A DNA stretch of 64,000 bases from Clostridia bacterium (GTDB lineage: Bacteria > Bacillota > Clostridia > Oscillospirales > Acutalibacteraceae), in assembly GCA_017623575.1 (NCBI GenBank), contig JAGAOS010000014.1, forward strand, positions 1-64,000. Reading direction: 5' to 3'. The number at the start of each line of letters is the position of its first letter. Positions within the stretch are counted from its first letter, which is position 1. The notes under the pieces are model-generated. The model saw only the letters and a list, made by a program, of their open reading frames with translations, had not been told where the DNA came from and did no database searches. Of the stretch, positions 26,589 through 35,586 are shown in pieces. The position numbers and the translations under genes were made by a program.

Positions 26589-27217
26589 TTCTTATAGGCT
26601 TACCAAATTCTTTTGCAAACTCAATCATTGACCTGGTGCCTTTGCTTTTAAAGTCCCAAAAGCAAATTACATAATCACATATCTCAGCCATTTTTCTGTT
26701 GCGTATGGGACCAGCCTTTTTGCCGTATTTTTTCCATTCGGCAGAATCTTTTTCAATTTTATAATTATTTTTATGTGCATAGGCTGACGAGAGTTGAATC
26801 CATCGCGGTTTCACTCGCCGTCTTTTACTGCCTTGCTTGCCTGAAATTTTTGTAAGGCGATAGCCTTACAAAAATTTCAGGCTTCGCCTTTCAGAAAAAC
26901 TCGGCTGAGTGAAACTCTTTGACCTGACGGATAAGGAATTTTTTGTTCCGACGAAGTCGAAGAACGCAGCAATACTGCCGTATTGCAAGTGATAAGACAA
27001 GTTCGGGCAAAAAATAACTATTTGTCAGGCGTGACGGGTTCGACTCCCATCAGCCTATCTCCCCTAATAAGTCTGCCCCCTTACAACCGCCGGAAAGAAA
27101 AACTAAAGTAAATTCTTTTTTTATGTTTTTTATGCAAAAATCTATGTATTCAGCAGCTTCGGAATAATTGTTATAGTTTCTGCAGCCCGCAACAACTATT
27201 CTTTTGGTATTATTCAT
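26569..27217 (-). pseudogene. SLOG/DUF2493-type gene interrupted by a 274-bp element
   Basis: The N-terminal part (ATG at 27217, AGGTGAT upstream) encodes 55 residues starting MNNTKRIVVAGCRNY and reaching SGGCKGADLLGE before a TGA. The C-terminal part resumes at YAHKNNYKIEKD (about 26778) and includes KKAGPIRNRKMAE and GTRSMIEFAKEFGKP, typical of YspA-like SLOG nucleotide-binding proteins. Removing 26782-27055 exactly joins GAG-ATA to TAT-GCA in frame and yields a 124-aa protein of normal family length. As it stands the gene is broken, unless the element is removed from DNA or RNA. Confidence 0.8.
26782..27055. mobile_element. 274-bp element with about 29-bp terminal inverted repeats inside a SLOG gene
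   Basis: With the bordering ATA/TAT, the ends read ATAGGCTGACGAGAGTTGAA at the left and GGTTCGACTCCCATCAGCCTAT-like at the right, complementary over about 29 nt with several mismatches or wobbles. Inside are a perfect GCCTGAAATTTTTGTAAGGC hairpin (26820-26863 region) and a GTTTCACTC/GAGTGAAAC pair. No ORF. The right-end block AAATAACTATTTGTCAGGCGTG resembles the 19296 element. There is no clear target duplication beyond a possible TA. Confidence 0.65.
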
Positions 27218-27319
27218 ATTAATCACCTCTATATATTTATATAAGTATATATTTAATTAAGAGAATTGTCAATTAAATATATCTTTAATAAAATATAAAA
27301 AGAGGTGTAAAATAATAAT

Positions 27320-27520
27320 ATGATACGAATAATTTTAAAAGAAACATTAAATAAAATGAATATATCGAGATATGAGTTAGCAAAGAGAACAGGAATACAA
27401 TACCAAATAATTGACAATTATTATAAAAACAAGGTTAAAAGATATGACGGATATGTATTGGAAAGAATTTGCGAGGCTCTCAATTGTAAAATAGAGGATG
27501 TTATTGAGTATAAAAAATAA
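27320..27520 (+). CDS. Small XRE/Cro-type HTH regulator, 66 aa
   Basis: The product is almost only a helix-turn-helix domain (NISRYELAKRTGIQYQIIDNYY...LERICEALNCKIEDVIEY), the short Cro/CI variant common in Firmicutes. AGAGGTG lies 12 nt before the ATG. It is divergent from the interrupted SLOG gene across a 100-bp AT-rich region with TATA-rich palindromes, so it may repress itself and that gene. The stop codon lies inside a terminator hairpin. Confidence 0.8.
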   Translation: MIRIILKETLNKMNISRYELAKRTGIQYQIIDNYYKNKVKRYDGYVLERICEALNCKIEDVIEYKK

Positions 27521-27555
27521 GGTTTCGGTTTTTAGTAACCGAAACCTTATTTTAG
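27516..27555. terminator. Terminator hairpin, copy of the one at 26537
   Basis: AATAAGGTTTCGGTT pairs with AACCGAAACCTTATT, then TTTAG. The 34-nt core is identical to the copy at 26537, in the same orientation. Confidence 0.75.
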
Positions 27556-27558
27556 TGT

Positions 27559-27627
27559 GATAAATTGTGGGTTGTAAGCCTTCCCCTTGACGGGGAAGGC
27601 TCTTTTGTTCGTTAAACAATAATTTAC
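27559..27627. repeat. GATAAATTGTGG...AATTTA repeat module with hairpin
   Basis: It begins GATAAATTGTGGGTTG and ends AATAATTTACC like the final module of family A repeats. Inside, GCCTTCCCC/GGGGAAGGC (about 27577-27600) forms a strong hairpin followed by TCTTTTG, possibly the terminator of the 27320 gene or of ddh. Confidence 0.55.
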
Positions 27628-27630
27628 CCT

Positions 27631-28617
27631 TTACAGCAATTCTTTTCTGAGCTCAGCACCTGATTTTGCGCTTAAATATGCGGGGGGAATATCTAAAACA
27701 GTTTTGCATCCGCTAACTTTATCAAGACTAAGCTTATATGCCGCCCTTGCATATGCAACCAAAACAGATGCGGTAAATTCGGGATTGGAATCAAGCTTCA
27801 GGCTATATTCAATAATGTGATTATGCTCCTTATTAAAGCCTGTTTTACCGCTTCTTATAACAAATCCGCCATGGGGAATACCACTGTGGTCACGGTCTAA
27901 TTCCTCTTTGGTAATAAAATGAACTGTGGTGTCATAATCGGCAAAATAGTTGGGCATTGATTTTATCTCAGCCTCAATTTTTTTGGTGTCGGCACCGTCC
28001 TTTGCAACTACAAAGCATTCCCTTATATGCTTCTGCCTTGTTGTCAGCTCGAGCTCACTTCCGCTCCGAACCGCATCCAAAGCCTCCTCTACGGGGATTG
28101 TATACTGCTTTGCATCTAAAACGCCCTTAACGCGGCGAATAGCATCAGAATGACCTTGGCTTACCCCCTTGCCCCAGAAGGTATAATCCTTACCCTCACT
28201 CAGAACGGCGCTTCCGTAAAGTCTGTTAAGGGAGAAAAGACCCGGATCCCAGCCTACTGAAATAATTCCAACCTTACCCGACTCCTTGGCGGCAGAGTCT
28301 ACTGCCTCAAAATGCTCGGGGATTTTTGCGTGGGTGTCAAAGCTGTCTACAACATTAAAAAGCTTTACTGTTTCGGGGGTTTGGGTGGGCAGATCGGTAG
28401 CGCTACCTCCGCAAAGTATCATAACATCAATATCATTTACCATTTTTTCGGCATCACTGATGTTAAGCACAGGCACACCCTCGGTGTTGATTTTAAGTGT
28501 AGAAGGGTCGCGGCGGGTAAATACAGCCGCCAGAGTCATATCGGGATTCTGACGAATAGCCGCCTCAACACCTCTGCCTAAATTTCCGTAACCGAAAATA
28601 CCTATACGAATTGACAT
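27631..28617 (-). CDS. ddh: meso-Diaminopimelate D-dehydrogenase
   Basis: The 328-aa product has an N-terminal Rossmann motif (IGIFGYGNLGRGVEAAI) and the Ddh-specific segments VFTRRDPSTL, CGGSATDLPTQTPE, ISVGWDPGLFSLNRL and GKGVSQGHSDAIRRVKGV. It makes meso-DAP directly from tetrahydrodipicolinate with NADPH and ammonia, feeding lysine and peptidoglycan synthesis. AAAGGAAG precedes the ATG. Its 3' end faces the repeat at 27559. Confidence 0.93.
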   Translation of the reverse strand: MSIRIGIFGYGNLGRGVEAAIRQNPDMTLAAVFTRRDPSTLKINTEGVPVLNISDAEKMVNDIDVMILCGGSATDLPTQTPETVKLFNVVDSFDTHAKIPEHFEAVDSAAKESGKVGIISVGWDPGLFSLNRLYGSAVLSEGKDYTFWGKGVSQGHSDAIRRVKGVLDAKQYTIPVEEALDAVRSGSELELTTRQKHIRECFVVAKDGADTKKIEAEIKSMPNYFADYDTTVHFITKEELDRDHSGIPHGGFVIRSGKTGFNKEHNHIIEYSLKLDSNPEFTASVLVAYARAAYKLSLDKVSGCKTVLDIPPAYLSAKSGAELRKELL

Positions 28618-28655
28618 AATTAAATCGCTTCCTTTTTAAGAAGATTTTAAAAATT

Positions 28656-29633
28656 TTATATTTGCAACAGCAGTGCAACCGCGGGCATAGTAACCACCGA
28701 AAGCAGGGTGGTTATTGCCACAAGCTTGCCTGCATAAACGGCATCACAATCATAAAGCTCGGCAAAAATGGTAGTCAGCGCCGCCGCGGGGGTGGAGCTT
28801 AAAATAAGCACTATGGACATTGATGTATTATCAATAAATCCAAAAGCAAGGCAAACACGCATTATTGCCCACACAATTGCGGGTAATATAAAAAGCCTTA
28901 AAATTATAAAGGGATATAAATATTTATCCTTAAAAATGCCCTTAAAATTAATGTCGGCAAGCTTAGCGCCTATAACCATCATAGATGCGGGAGCCACCAT
29001 ATTTTTAAGGGTGGTTATTATACTGTAAAACAGGGTTACGCCTTCAGCAATAAAGCCTTCGCCGTTATTAAGGGTTTGCTGAATCCAGCTGCCGCCACCG
29101 GTGAGAAAAATCACAAGACCTATTGCAATTGGCACTACGGCAGGGTTTATAAATATCTTTTTAACCGATATATATTTTTTATCGCCCGTATAAATAAGTC
29201 TGCCAAGTGAATAGGCAAAAACATTAAACCATACTATATAAACTGTGGCGTAAATAACATATTCAGAACCAAAAACATCGCTTATAATGGGGATTCCCAT
29301 ATACCCCGCATTGGAGAAGATAACACCAAAGCGCAGTACCTTGCGAAGTCGATCAGGCGCTTTTTTAAAAAGATTTTTTGCTACTATATAAAATACTATA
29401 TGGGCTATAAGTCCAAAAAGAAAAATAAGACCTATTCCTTTTAAAACTTTAAGATTGAACTCAACCATAAAGCCGTGAAGTATCATTGCAACCTGCGCCA
29501 CATAAAGGGTGAATATTGAAAGACCCTTTGCAAAGCCGTCATCAGCAAGCTTGGTTTTGCGAAGAATGTAGCCCGGTATCATATAGCAAAACAGTGTGAA
29601 CACCGAAATAAAAAGAAGTGATACCTTAACCAT
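28656..29633 (-). CDS. AEC-family (auxin efflux carrier-like) transporter
   Basis: The 325-aa product has about ten membrane helices in two five-helix halves, with the family's unwound-helix hallmark (FSNAGYMGIPII) and a C-terminal STPAAALTTIFAELYDCD region. AEC proteins move organic anions or amino-acid-related compounds; the substrate is unknown. An AGGAGG ribosome binding site is excellent. ddh lies 38 nt downstream, so the two may be cotranscribed, which weakly suggests a link to lysine/DAP metabolism. Confidence 0.88.
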   Translation of the reverse strand: MVKVSLLFISVFTLFCYMIPGYILRKTKLADDGFAKGLSIFTLYVAQVAMILHGFMVEFNLKVLKGIGLIFLFGLIAHIVFYIVAKNLFKKAPDRLRKVLRFGVIFSNAGYMGIPIISDVFGSEYVIYATVYIVWFNVFAYSLGRLIYTGDKKYISVKKIFINPAVVPIAIGLVIFLTGGGSWIQQTLNNGEGFIAEGVTLFYSIITTLKNMVAPASMMVIGAKLADINFKGIFKDKYLYPFIILRLFILPAIVWAIMRVCLAFGFIDNTSMSIVLILSSTPAAALTTIFAELYDCDAVYAGKLVAITTLLSVVTMPAVALLLQI

Positions 29634-29814
29634 ATTTCCTCCTAGGCTTTAAAATAATTTAACTTAATTATTATACATCATTATTTTGCCCATTTCAAGG
29701 TGGCATAAGACGGATTGAATAACAAAATTTACCAGTTTTTAGGGTATGATTTAGGTAAAAATGGCATAAATTTTAAATAAAATATTAAAAATTTAAAAAT
29801 CTTTATAAAAAGGG

Positions 29815-29842
29815 TTGATTTTTTCCAATAAATGACTACAAT
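29815..29842 (+). promoter_or_regulatory. Promoter of groESL
   Basis: TTGATT (29815-29820), 16-nt spacer, TACAAT (29837-29842). The expected start site falls at the CIRCE element. Confidence 0.7.
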
Positions 29843-29847
29843 AGTTA

Positions 29848-29874
29848 TTAGCACTCGAAAGGCAAGAGTGCTAA
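29848..29874 (+). promoter_or_regulatory. CIRCE operator (HrcA site)
   Basis: TTAGCACTC-N9-GAGTGCTAA is a perfect match to the CIRCE consensus. It overlaps the transcription start and would bind the HrcA repressor, which is not encoded in this window. Confidence 0.97.
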
Positions 29875-29911
29875 ATCTAATTTTTATATAATCTTTATGG
29901 AGGTTTTTATT

Positions 29912-30196
29912 ATGACTATCAAACCCTTGGCAGACCGTGTTGTACTTAAATCGGTAGCCGCAGAGGAAACTACAAAAAGCGGTATTATTTTAACCACCGC
30001 CGCTCAGGAAAAGCCACAGATGGCTGAGGTTGTTGCAGTTGGCCCCGGCGGAATCGTAGACGGCAATGAGGTTACAATGTTTGTTAAGGTTGGCGACAGG
30101 GTAATTACCAGCAAGTATTCCGGCACTGAGGTTAAGCTGGACGGTGAGGAGTACTCTATTGTTCGTCAGTCAGATATTCTTGCAACTATTGAATAA
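29912..30196 (+). CDS. groES: Co-chaperonin GroES
   Basis: The 94-aa product starts TIKPLADRVVLK and has the mobile loop around EETTKSGIILT and the roof-loop region. It caps GroEL. ATG 29912 is chosen because GGAGG (29899-29903) is well spaced; an earlier in-frame ATG at 29897 overlaps that site. groEL follows after 24 nt. Controlled by CIRCE/HrcA. Confidence 0.97.
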   Translation: MTIKPLADRVVLKSVAAEETTKSGIILTTAAQEKPQMAEVVAVGPGGIVDGNEVTMFVKVGDRVITSKYSGTEVKLDGEEYSIVRQSDILATIE

Positions 30197-30214
30197 TTAA
30201 TTTTAAAGAGGTAA

Positions 30215-31861
<1,647 letters not shown>

Positions 31862-31888
31862 TCGCCATATAATTTATTATGATATATT

Positions 31889-31926
31889 AAAAACAGCCCG
31901 CTCCTTTTGGGAGCAGGGCTGTTTTT
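31889..31926 (+). terminator. Terminator after groEL
   Basis: AAAACAGCCCGCTCC pairs with GGAGCAGGGCTGTTTT (one bulge), ending in a five-T run. Confidence 0.9.
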
Positions 31927-31955
31927 AAATGGAAAGTAGGGGCGAGCATTGCTCG

Positions 31956-32044
31956 CCCGCATAAATAGCACAAACCTTTTTCGGGCGATTAATAATCGCC
32001 CCTACGGTGAAATTATAAATCTGTGCAATAAACAATAATTTATC
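31956..32044 (+). repeat. Intergenic repeat family B, copy 1
   Basis: This 89-nt sequence (CCCGCATAAATAGCACAAAC to CAATAATTTATC) is found again with about two differences, inverted, at 62706-62793. It contains a GGGCGATTAATAATCGCCC palindrome. A related GGGGCGAGCATTGCTCGCCC palindrome abuts its left end. Confidence 0.85.
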
Positions 32045-32063
32045 TATGCTGTATACTATGGTT

Positions 32064-32537
32064 TTATTGTGGAAAAAGAATAACTGTTTTGTTGTGCTTC
32101 AATGCGTAATCAAGAGCTATTTTTGTACCACTTTTTTCGGATTTAGGCAAACTGTCATTTTTAAAATATACTATACAAAATTCGCAGTTATCTATCATTT
32201 CGTAATTTCTTTTAATGTAAACTGCTTTGGTGGCACCAATAATTTTTTGGGGATAATAGGTTTGCTCATAATGATTTAACAGGTATGTATTATATTCATC
32301 ATTTATGTTGGGGTATTCGACGCGCACATAAATTCTTTTTATATGAGGATGCTTTTCCTTTATTTTAGTTACAATTTCGTAGCATAAAGAATCAAAACTG
32401 CTTTTACTGCCAAAAAGAAATACATCTACTTTTTCCTTTTTTATTAATGATTCAATTGTTTCATATAATTGGTTTTTAAGCTTTTCCGTTTCAACAATTT
32501 TTCTGTGCCCGAAAAAGCAACATGCATTATTAAAAAT
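32064..32537 (-). CDS. SLOG-like protein without a standard start codon
   Basis: The frame is open from 32564 to 32064 and encodes CCFFGHRKIVETEKL, then VDVFLFGSKSSFDSLCYEIV and a C-terminal KSGTKIALDYALKHNK, a pattern like SLOG-type nucleotide-binding proteins. No ATG, GTG or TTG occurs before the conserved CCFFGHR start. The best candidate is ATT at 32535-32537, 9 nt after AAGGGA. It may use this rare start, be a decaying gene, or hold a sequence error. It is divergent from an XRE regulator at 32680. Confidence 0.5.
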   Translation of the reverse strand: MFNNACCFFGHRKIVETEKLKNQLYETIESLIKKEKVDVFLFGSKSSFDSLCYEIVTKIKEKHPHIKRIYVRVEYPNINDEYNTYLLNHYEQTYYPQKIIGATKAVYIKRNYEMIDNCEFCIVYFKNDSLPKSEKSGTKIALDYALKHNKTVILFPQ

Positions 32538-32573
32538 ATTTTCACTTCCCTTGATAGGCGTTTTCTATGTCAA

Positions 32574-32661
32574 ATACAATTGTATATAATTGTATTCCAT
32601 ATGTCAAGGAAAATAGATAATTATATTCCGTATTTTTAATAATTGTATAGGATACAATTAT
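32574..32661. promoter_or_regulatory. Repeated palindromic operator-like sites
   Basis: ATACAATTGTAT (32574-32585) is a perfect palindrome followed by the half-like ATAATTGTAT (32586-32595). A second site, ATAATTGTAT-AGG-ATACAATTAT (32639-32661), is a perfect inverted repeat 18 nt before the XRE start codon. The shared half-site AATTGTAT suggests binding by the regulator encoded at 32680. Confidence 0.6.
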
Positions 32662-32679
32662 ATACGGGGTGATAATTCA

Positions 32680-32988
32680 ATGTATGAAAATATGTTTGTC
32701 AATCGTTTAATACATCTTAGAATGCAAAAAGGTGTTTCGGCTAGAGATATGAGCTTAAGTATAGGTCAATCAGAATCATATATAAATAAAATTGAAAATG
32801 GTAACGCACTTCCGTCGATGAGTACTTTTTTCTATATTTGTGAATACTTTGGAATAACACCTGCACAGTTTTTTGAGGATGAAATTGAATGTCCAGCAAC
32901 CCTTAAAAAGACATTTGAAAATCTTAAATGCTTGTCATCGGAGCAGTTAGAACACATTAATACTATTATTGAGGATGTAAAAAGATAA
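32680..32988 (+). CDS. XRE-family HTH regulator, 102 aa
   Basis: An HTH_3 domain fills residues 7-65 (LIHLRMQKGVSARDMSLSIG...YINKIENGNALPSM), followed by the AQFFED junction and a short helical tail for dimerisation. GGGGTGAT precedes the ATG. It is divergent from the SLOG-like gene; the palindromes between them make autoregulation and control of that gene likely. Confidence 0.87.
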   Translation: MYENMFVNRLIHLRMQKGVSARDMSLSIGQSESYINKIENGNALPSMSTFFYICEYFGITPAQFFEDEIECPATLKKTFENLKCLSSEQLEHINTIIEDVKR

Positions 32989-32993
32989 AAATT

Positions 32994-33022
32994 CCCCCGT
33001 TTGGCAATCAAACGGGGGTTTA
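32994..33022. terminator. Bidirectional terminator
   Basis: CCCCCGTTTG and CAAACGGGGG pair around a 5-nt loop, with T-rich sequence on the plus side and an A-run on the other side. It lies between the convergent XRE and HPr-like genes. Confidence 0.8.
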
Positions 33023-33040
33023 TAATATCTATTAAATTAA

Positions 33041-33289
33041 TTATTTTGCCATAGCCATTGCGGCGTTTGTATAGACCTCAATTTCTTCAAGTATGGCAGT
33101 GTCGGTATCGGTGTTTGCCACAATTGTAATGGGGGAGGTAAGGTCAAGGCTTAAAACACCCATTACAGATTTTGCGTTTACAACATATTTGCCGCTAAGC
33201 AGCTCAACATCATAGGGCTTTGTTGCCATAATACCCACAAAATTTTTAACATCATCCAATGTTTTTAAAAAAATCTTTTTTTCTATCAT
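33041..33289 (-). CDS. HPr-like protein lacking the phosphorylatable histidine
   Basis: The 82-aa product aligns with the HPr fold: the regulatory-serine motif is kept (AKSVMGVLSL, Ser41, equivalent to HPr Ser46), but the His15 motif is absent, and there is no histidine anywhere in the protein. It cannot relay phosphate in the PTS. By analogy with Crh of Bacillus it could be a CcpA co-effector phosphorylated by HPr kinase, or play another regulatory role. AGGGGTCACC-type ribosome binding site. Monocistronic. Confidence 0.8.
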   Translation of the reverse strand: MIEKKIFLKTLDDVKNFVGIMATKPYDVELLSGKYVVNAKSVMGVLSLDLTSPITIVANTDTDTAILEEIEVYTNAAMAMAK

Positions 33290-33490
33290 AAGGGTGACCC
33301 CTCCAAATAAACAATGATTTTAAAATTGTTACCTAATGATAATACTACTTTTTAACCAAAAAGTCAAGTCTACCACCCTTTTTTACTTATTTTATGGGTC
33401 TTTTAGGGAGGTATTAATCACAAAATTTGCCATATTTGAGTCATATTGTAACTATTCTGTAACTTTTTTAAGGAAATTTTAATATTTCTC

Positions 33491-33519
33491 TTGCAAAACA
33501 GATAAAAAAAGTGTACAAT
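33491..33519 (+). promoter_or_regulatory. Promoter of the PucR/CdaR-like gene
   Basis: TTGCAA (33491-33496), 17-nt spacer, TACAAT (33514-33519). The 350-nt gap from 33290 holds only this promoter and an untranslated leader of about 115 nt; nothing else stands out. Confidence 0.65.
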
Positions 33520-33640
33520 AGACTAGAAGTGTTTTATGTTTTTGGTAATTAGGTAAAAAATGCTCGCAATACAAAAAATACGGGCATAAATCAATATTTT
33601 ATCCAAATACAGGATTTATATAAAGAGGAGTTGTTTTCGA

Positions 33641-34726
33641 ATGTCAAACAGATTGTTTCAAGGTGTAGTTCATCAAATGAAGGACGCAATAGACAGAACT
33701 ATAGGTGTTATGGACGAAAATTATACCATTATCGCCTGTAGCGAGCTTCTTCGCATTGGTGAAACACAGGAATTTGAAACCTTTCCTATTGTAAGTGGAA
33801 ACGAAGCTTTTGTAAGCGGTCATTTCACCTATAAACCCTTCGGTACTCCCCAACACCCCGAGTACACCTTATTTGTTGAGGGTAATGACCCTCAGGCTGC
33901 CAAGTATTGCGCAGTGCTTGCAGTAGCTCTTCAGAATATTAAGCATTATTATGATGAAAAGTATGATCGCGGTAACTTTATAAAAAATATTATTCTCGAT
34001 AACATCCTTCAGGGCGATATTTATATTAAATCCCGCGAGCTTCATTTTAACAGTGAGGTTTCCCGCGTTGTACTTCTTATTCGTGTTGTTACCCATAACG
34101 ATGTTTCGGTTTATGATGTTATTCAAAACCTCTTCCCCGACAAAACCAAGGATTTTGTTATTAACATAAGCGAAACAGATATTGCAATCGTTAAGGAAAT
34201 TAAACCCGATATTGAAACCAAGCATCTTGAAAAGCTTGCCCGTTCTATTGTAGATACCCTTTCGGGCGAATTTTATACCCACGCTGTTGTTGGTATCGGT
34301 ACCACCGTTGATAACCTTAAAGACCTTGCCCGCTCCTTTAAAGAGGCTCAGATGGCGCTTGAGGTTGGCAAGGTGTTTGACACCGAGAAAAACATTGTAA
34401 GCTATGATAATCTTGGTATTGCCAGACTTATCTATCAGCTCCCCACTACTCTTTGCGAAACCTTCCTTAAAGAGGTATTCAAGCGCGGTTCCATTGAAAG
34501 CTTGGATCAGGAAACATTATTTACCATTCAGCGCTTCTTTGAAAATAATCTTAATGTTTCCGAAACCTCCAGAAAGCTTTTTGTTCACCGTAACACCCTT
34601 GTTTACCGCTTGGAAAAAATTAAGAAAATTACAGGTTTGGATCTTCGTGAATTTGACCACGCAATTGTATTTAAAATTGCATTAATGGTTAAGAAGTATC
34701 TTAAATCCGATCCAATTAAGTATTAA
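33641..34726 (+). CDS. PucR/CdaR-like transcriptional regulator
   Basis: The 361-aa product ends in a PucR-type HTH (NLNVSETSRKLFVHRNTLVYRLEKIKKITGLDL, about residues 305-340). The middle part (about 205-280) is a GGDEF-like CdaR segment (GIGTTVDNLKDLARSFKEAQMALEVG). The N-terminus (1-120) may be a sensory domain. Related proteins control sugar-acid, purine or amino-acid genes; its target is unclear, though it lies directly before ftsEX. AGAGGAG precedes the ATG by about 9 nt. Confidence 0.85.
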   Translation: MSNRLFQGVVHQMKDAIDRTIGVMDENYTIIACSELLRIGETQEFETFPIVSGNEAFVSGHFTYKPFGTPQHPEYTLFVEGNDPQAAKYCAVLAVALQNIKHYYDEKYDRGNFIKNIILDNILQGDIYIKSRELHFNSEVSRVVLLIRVVTHNDVSVYDVIQNLFPDKTKDFVINISETDIAIVKEIKPDIETKHLEKLARSIVDTLSGEFYTHAVVGIGTTVDNLKDLARSFKEAQMALEVGKVFDTEKNIVSYDNLGIARLIYQLPTTLCETFLKEVFKRGSIESLDQETLFTIQRFFENNLNVSETSRKLFVHRNTLVYRLEKIKKITGLDLREFDHAIVFKIALMVKKYLKSDPIKY

Positions 34727-34740
34727 TCGTGCTTGCTTAT

Positions 34741-34775
34741 AAAATCCGACCGATATAAGGCTCGGATTTTATACT
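34741..34775 (+). terminator. Weak terminator between regulator and ftsE
   Basis: AAAATCCGA and TCGGATTTT pair around a 12-nt loop, then ATACTTTG. The poor T-run suggests partial readthrough into ftsE. Confidence 0.5.
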
Positions 34776-34824
34776 TTGCAGAAAAAAGTGAACAGATTTT
34801 AAACAAAATATTAAGGAGAAAGAA

Positions 34825-35586
34825 ATGGAAGCTCAGTTATTTGAAAATGCTTTTGGGCCTGCCGATGAAAATGAAATTTCTGCAGTTGCACCAAAACCTC
34901 AGACTAAGCCCATTATTGAGTTCCGCGGCGTTTCCAAAACCTATGCAACGGGAACCCACGCCCTCAATGATGTTAATATACAAATCCATCCCGGAGAATT
35001 TGTTTTTGTTGTAGGTGCTTCGGGCGCAGGTAAATCCACATTTATGAAGCTTATAATGCGTGAGGAAAAGGCAAACGCAGGTGAGGTTATTGTAAATGGC
35101 TACAATCTTACCGATCTGCCCCGTAAGCAGGTGCCTATGCTTCGCCGTACAATGGGTATAGTTTTTCAGGATTTCCGCCTTATTCCTACTATGGATGTGT
35201 TTGATAATGTTGCCTTTGCAATGCATGTTGTCGGCGAAAAGCCAAATGTTATCCGTCGTGAGGTGGCAAAGGCTCTGAGTCAGGTAGGACTGGGTCATAA
35301 GGCACGCTCCAAGCCTGCCGAGCTTTCGGGTGGTGAGCAGCAACGAGTTGGCCTTGCGCGCGCCCTTATAAACAAGCCCACTCTGCTTATTGCCGATGAG
35401 CCTACAGGTAATGTAGACCCCAATATGTCCTATGAAATTGTAGAAATGCTAAGTCGCATAAACAAGGCAGGCACCACCGTTTTAATGGTTACTCATGAGC
35501 ATAATCTGGTTCGTGATTTTCACCACCGTGTAATTATGCTGGAGGGCGGCAAAATTGTTGCCGATAATGCGGAGGGCGCCATATGA
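34825..35586 (+). CDS. ftsE: Cell division ATP-binding protein FtsE
   Basis: An ABC ATPase of 253 aa with Walker A (GASGAGKST), signature [15 protein letters not shown] and Walker B ([13 protein letters not shown]). An N-terminal extension of about 28 residues precedes the usual start ([11 protein letters not shown]). FtsE partners with FtsX, whose ATG overlaps its stop by 4 nt, to control cell-wall hydrolases at the division septum. AAGGAG ribosome binding site. Confidence 0.95.
   Translation: MEAQLFENAFGPADENEISAVAPKPQTKPIIEFRGVSKTYATGTHALNDVNIQIHPGEFVFVVGASGAGKSTFMKLIMREEKANAGEVIVNGYNLTDLPRKQVPMLRRTMGIVFQDFRLIPTMDVFDNVAFAMHVVGEKPNVIRREVAKALSQVGLGHKARSKPAELSGGEQQRVGLARALINKPTLLIADEPTGNVDPNMSYEIVEMLSRINKAGTTVLMVTHEHNLVRDFHHRVIMLEGGKIVADNAEGAI

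Noticed and set aside
26782..27055. Group I or group II intron
   Set aside because: The ends do not show group II GUGYG/AY borders, no domain V is visible, and the strong terminal inverted repeats are not typical of introns. RNA removal is left open only as a test.
27031..27058. tRNA-like 3' end (GGGTTCGACTCCC)
   Set aside because: The sequence resembles a T-arm, but no D-arm or anticodon arm lies upstream and the T-stem has a mismatch. It is part of the terminal inverted repeat of the 274-bp element.
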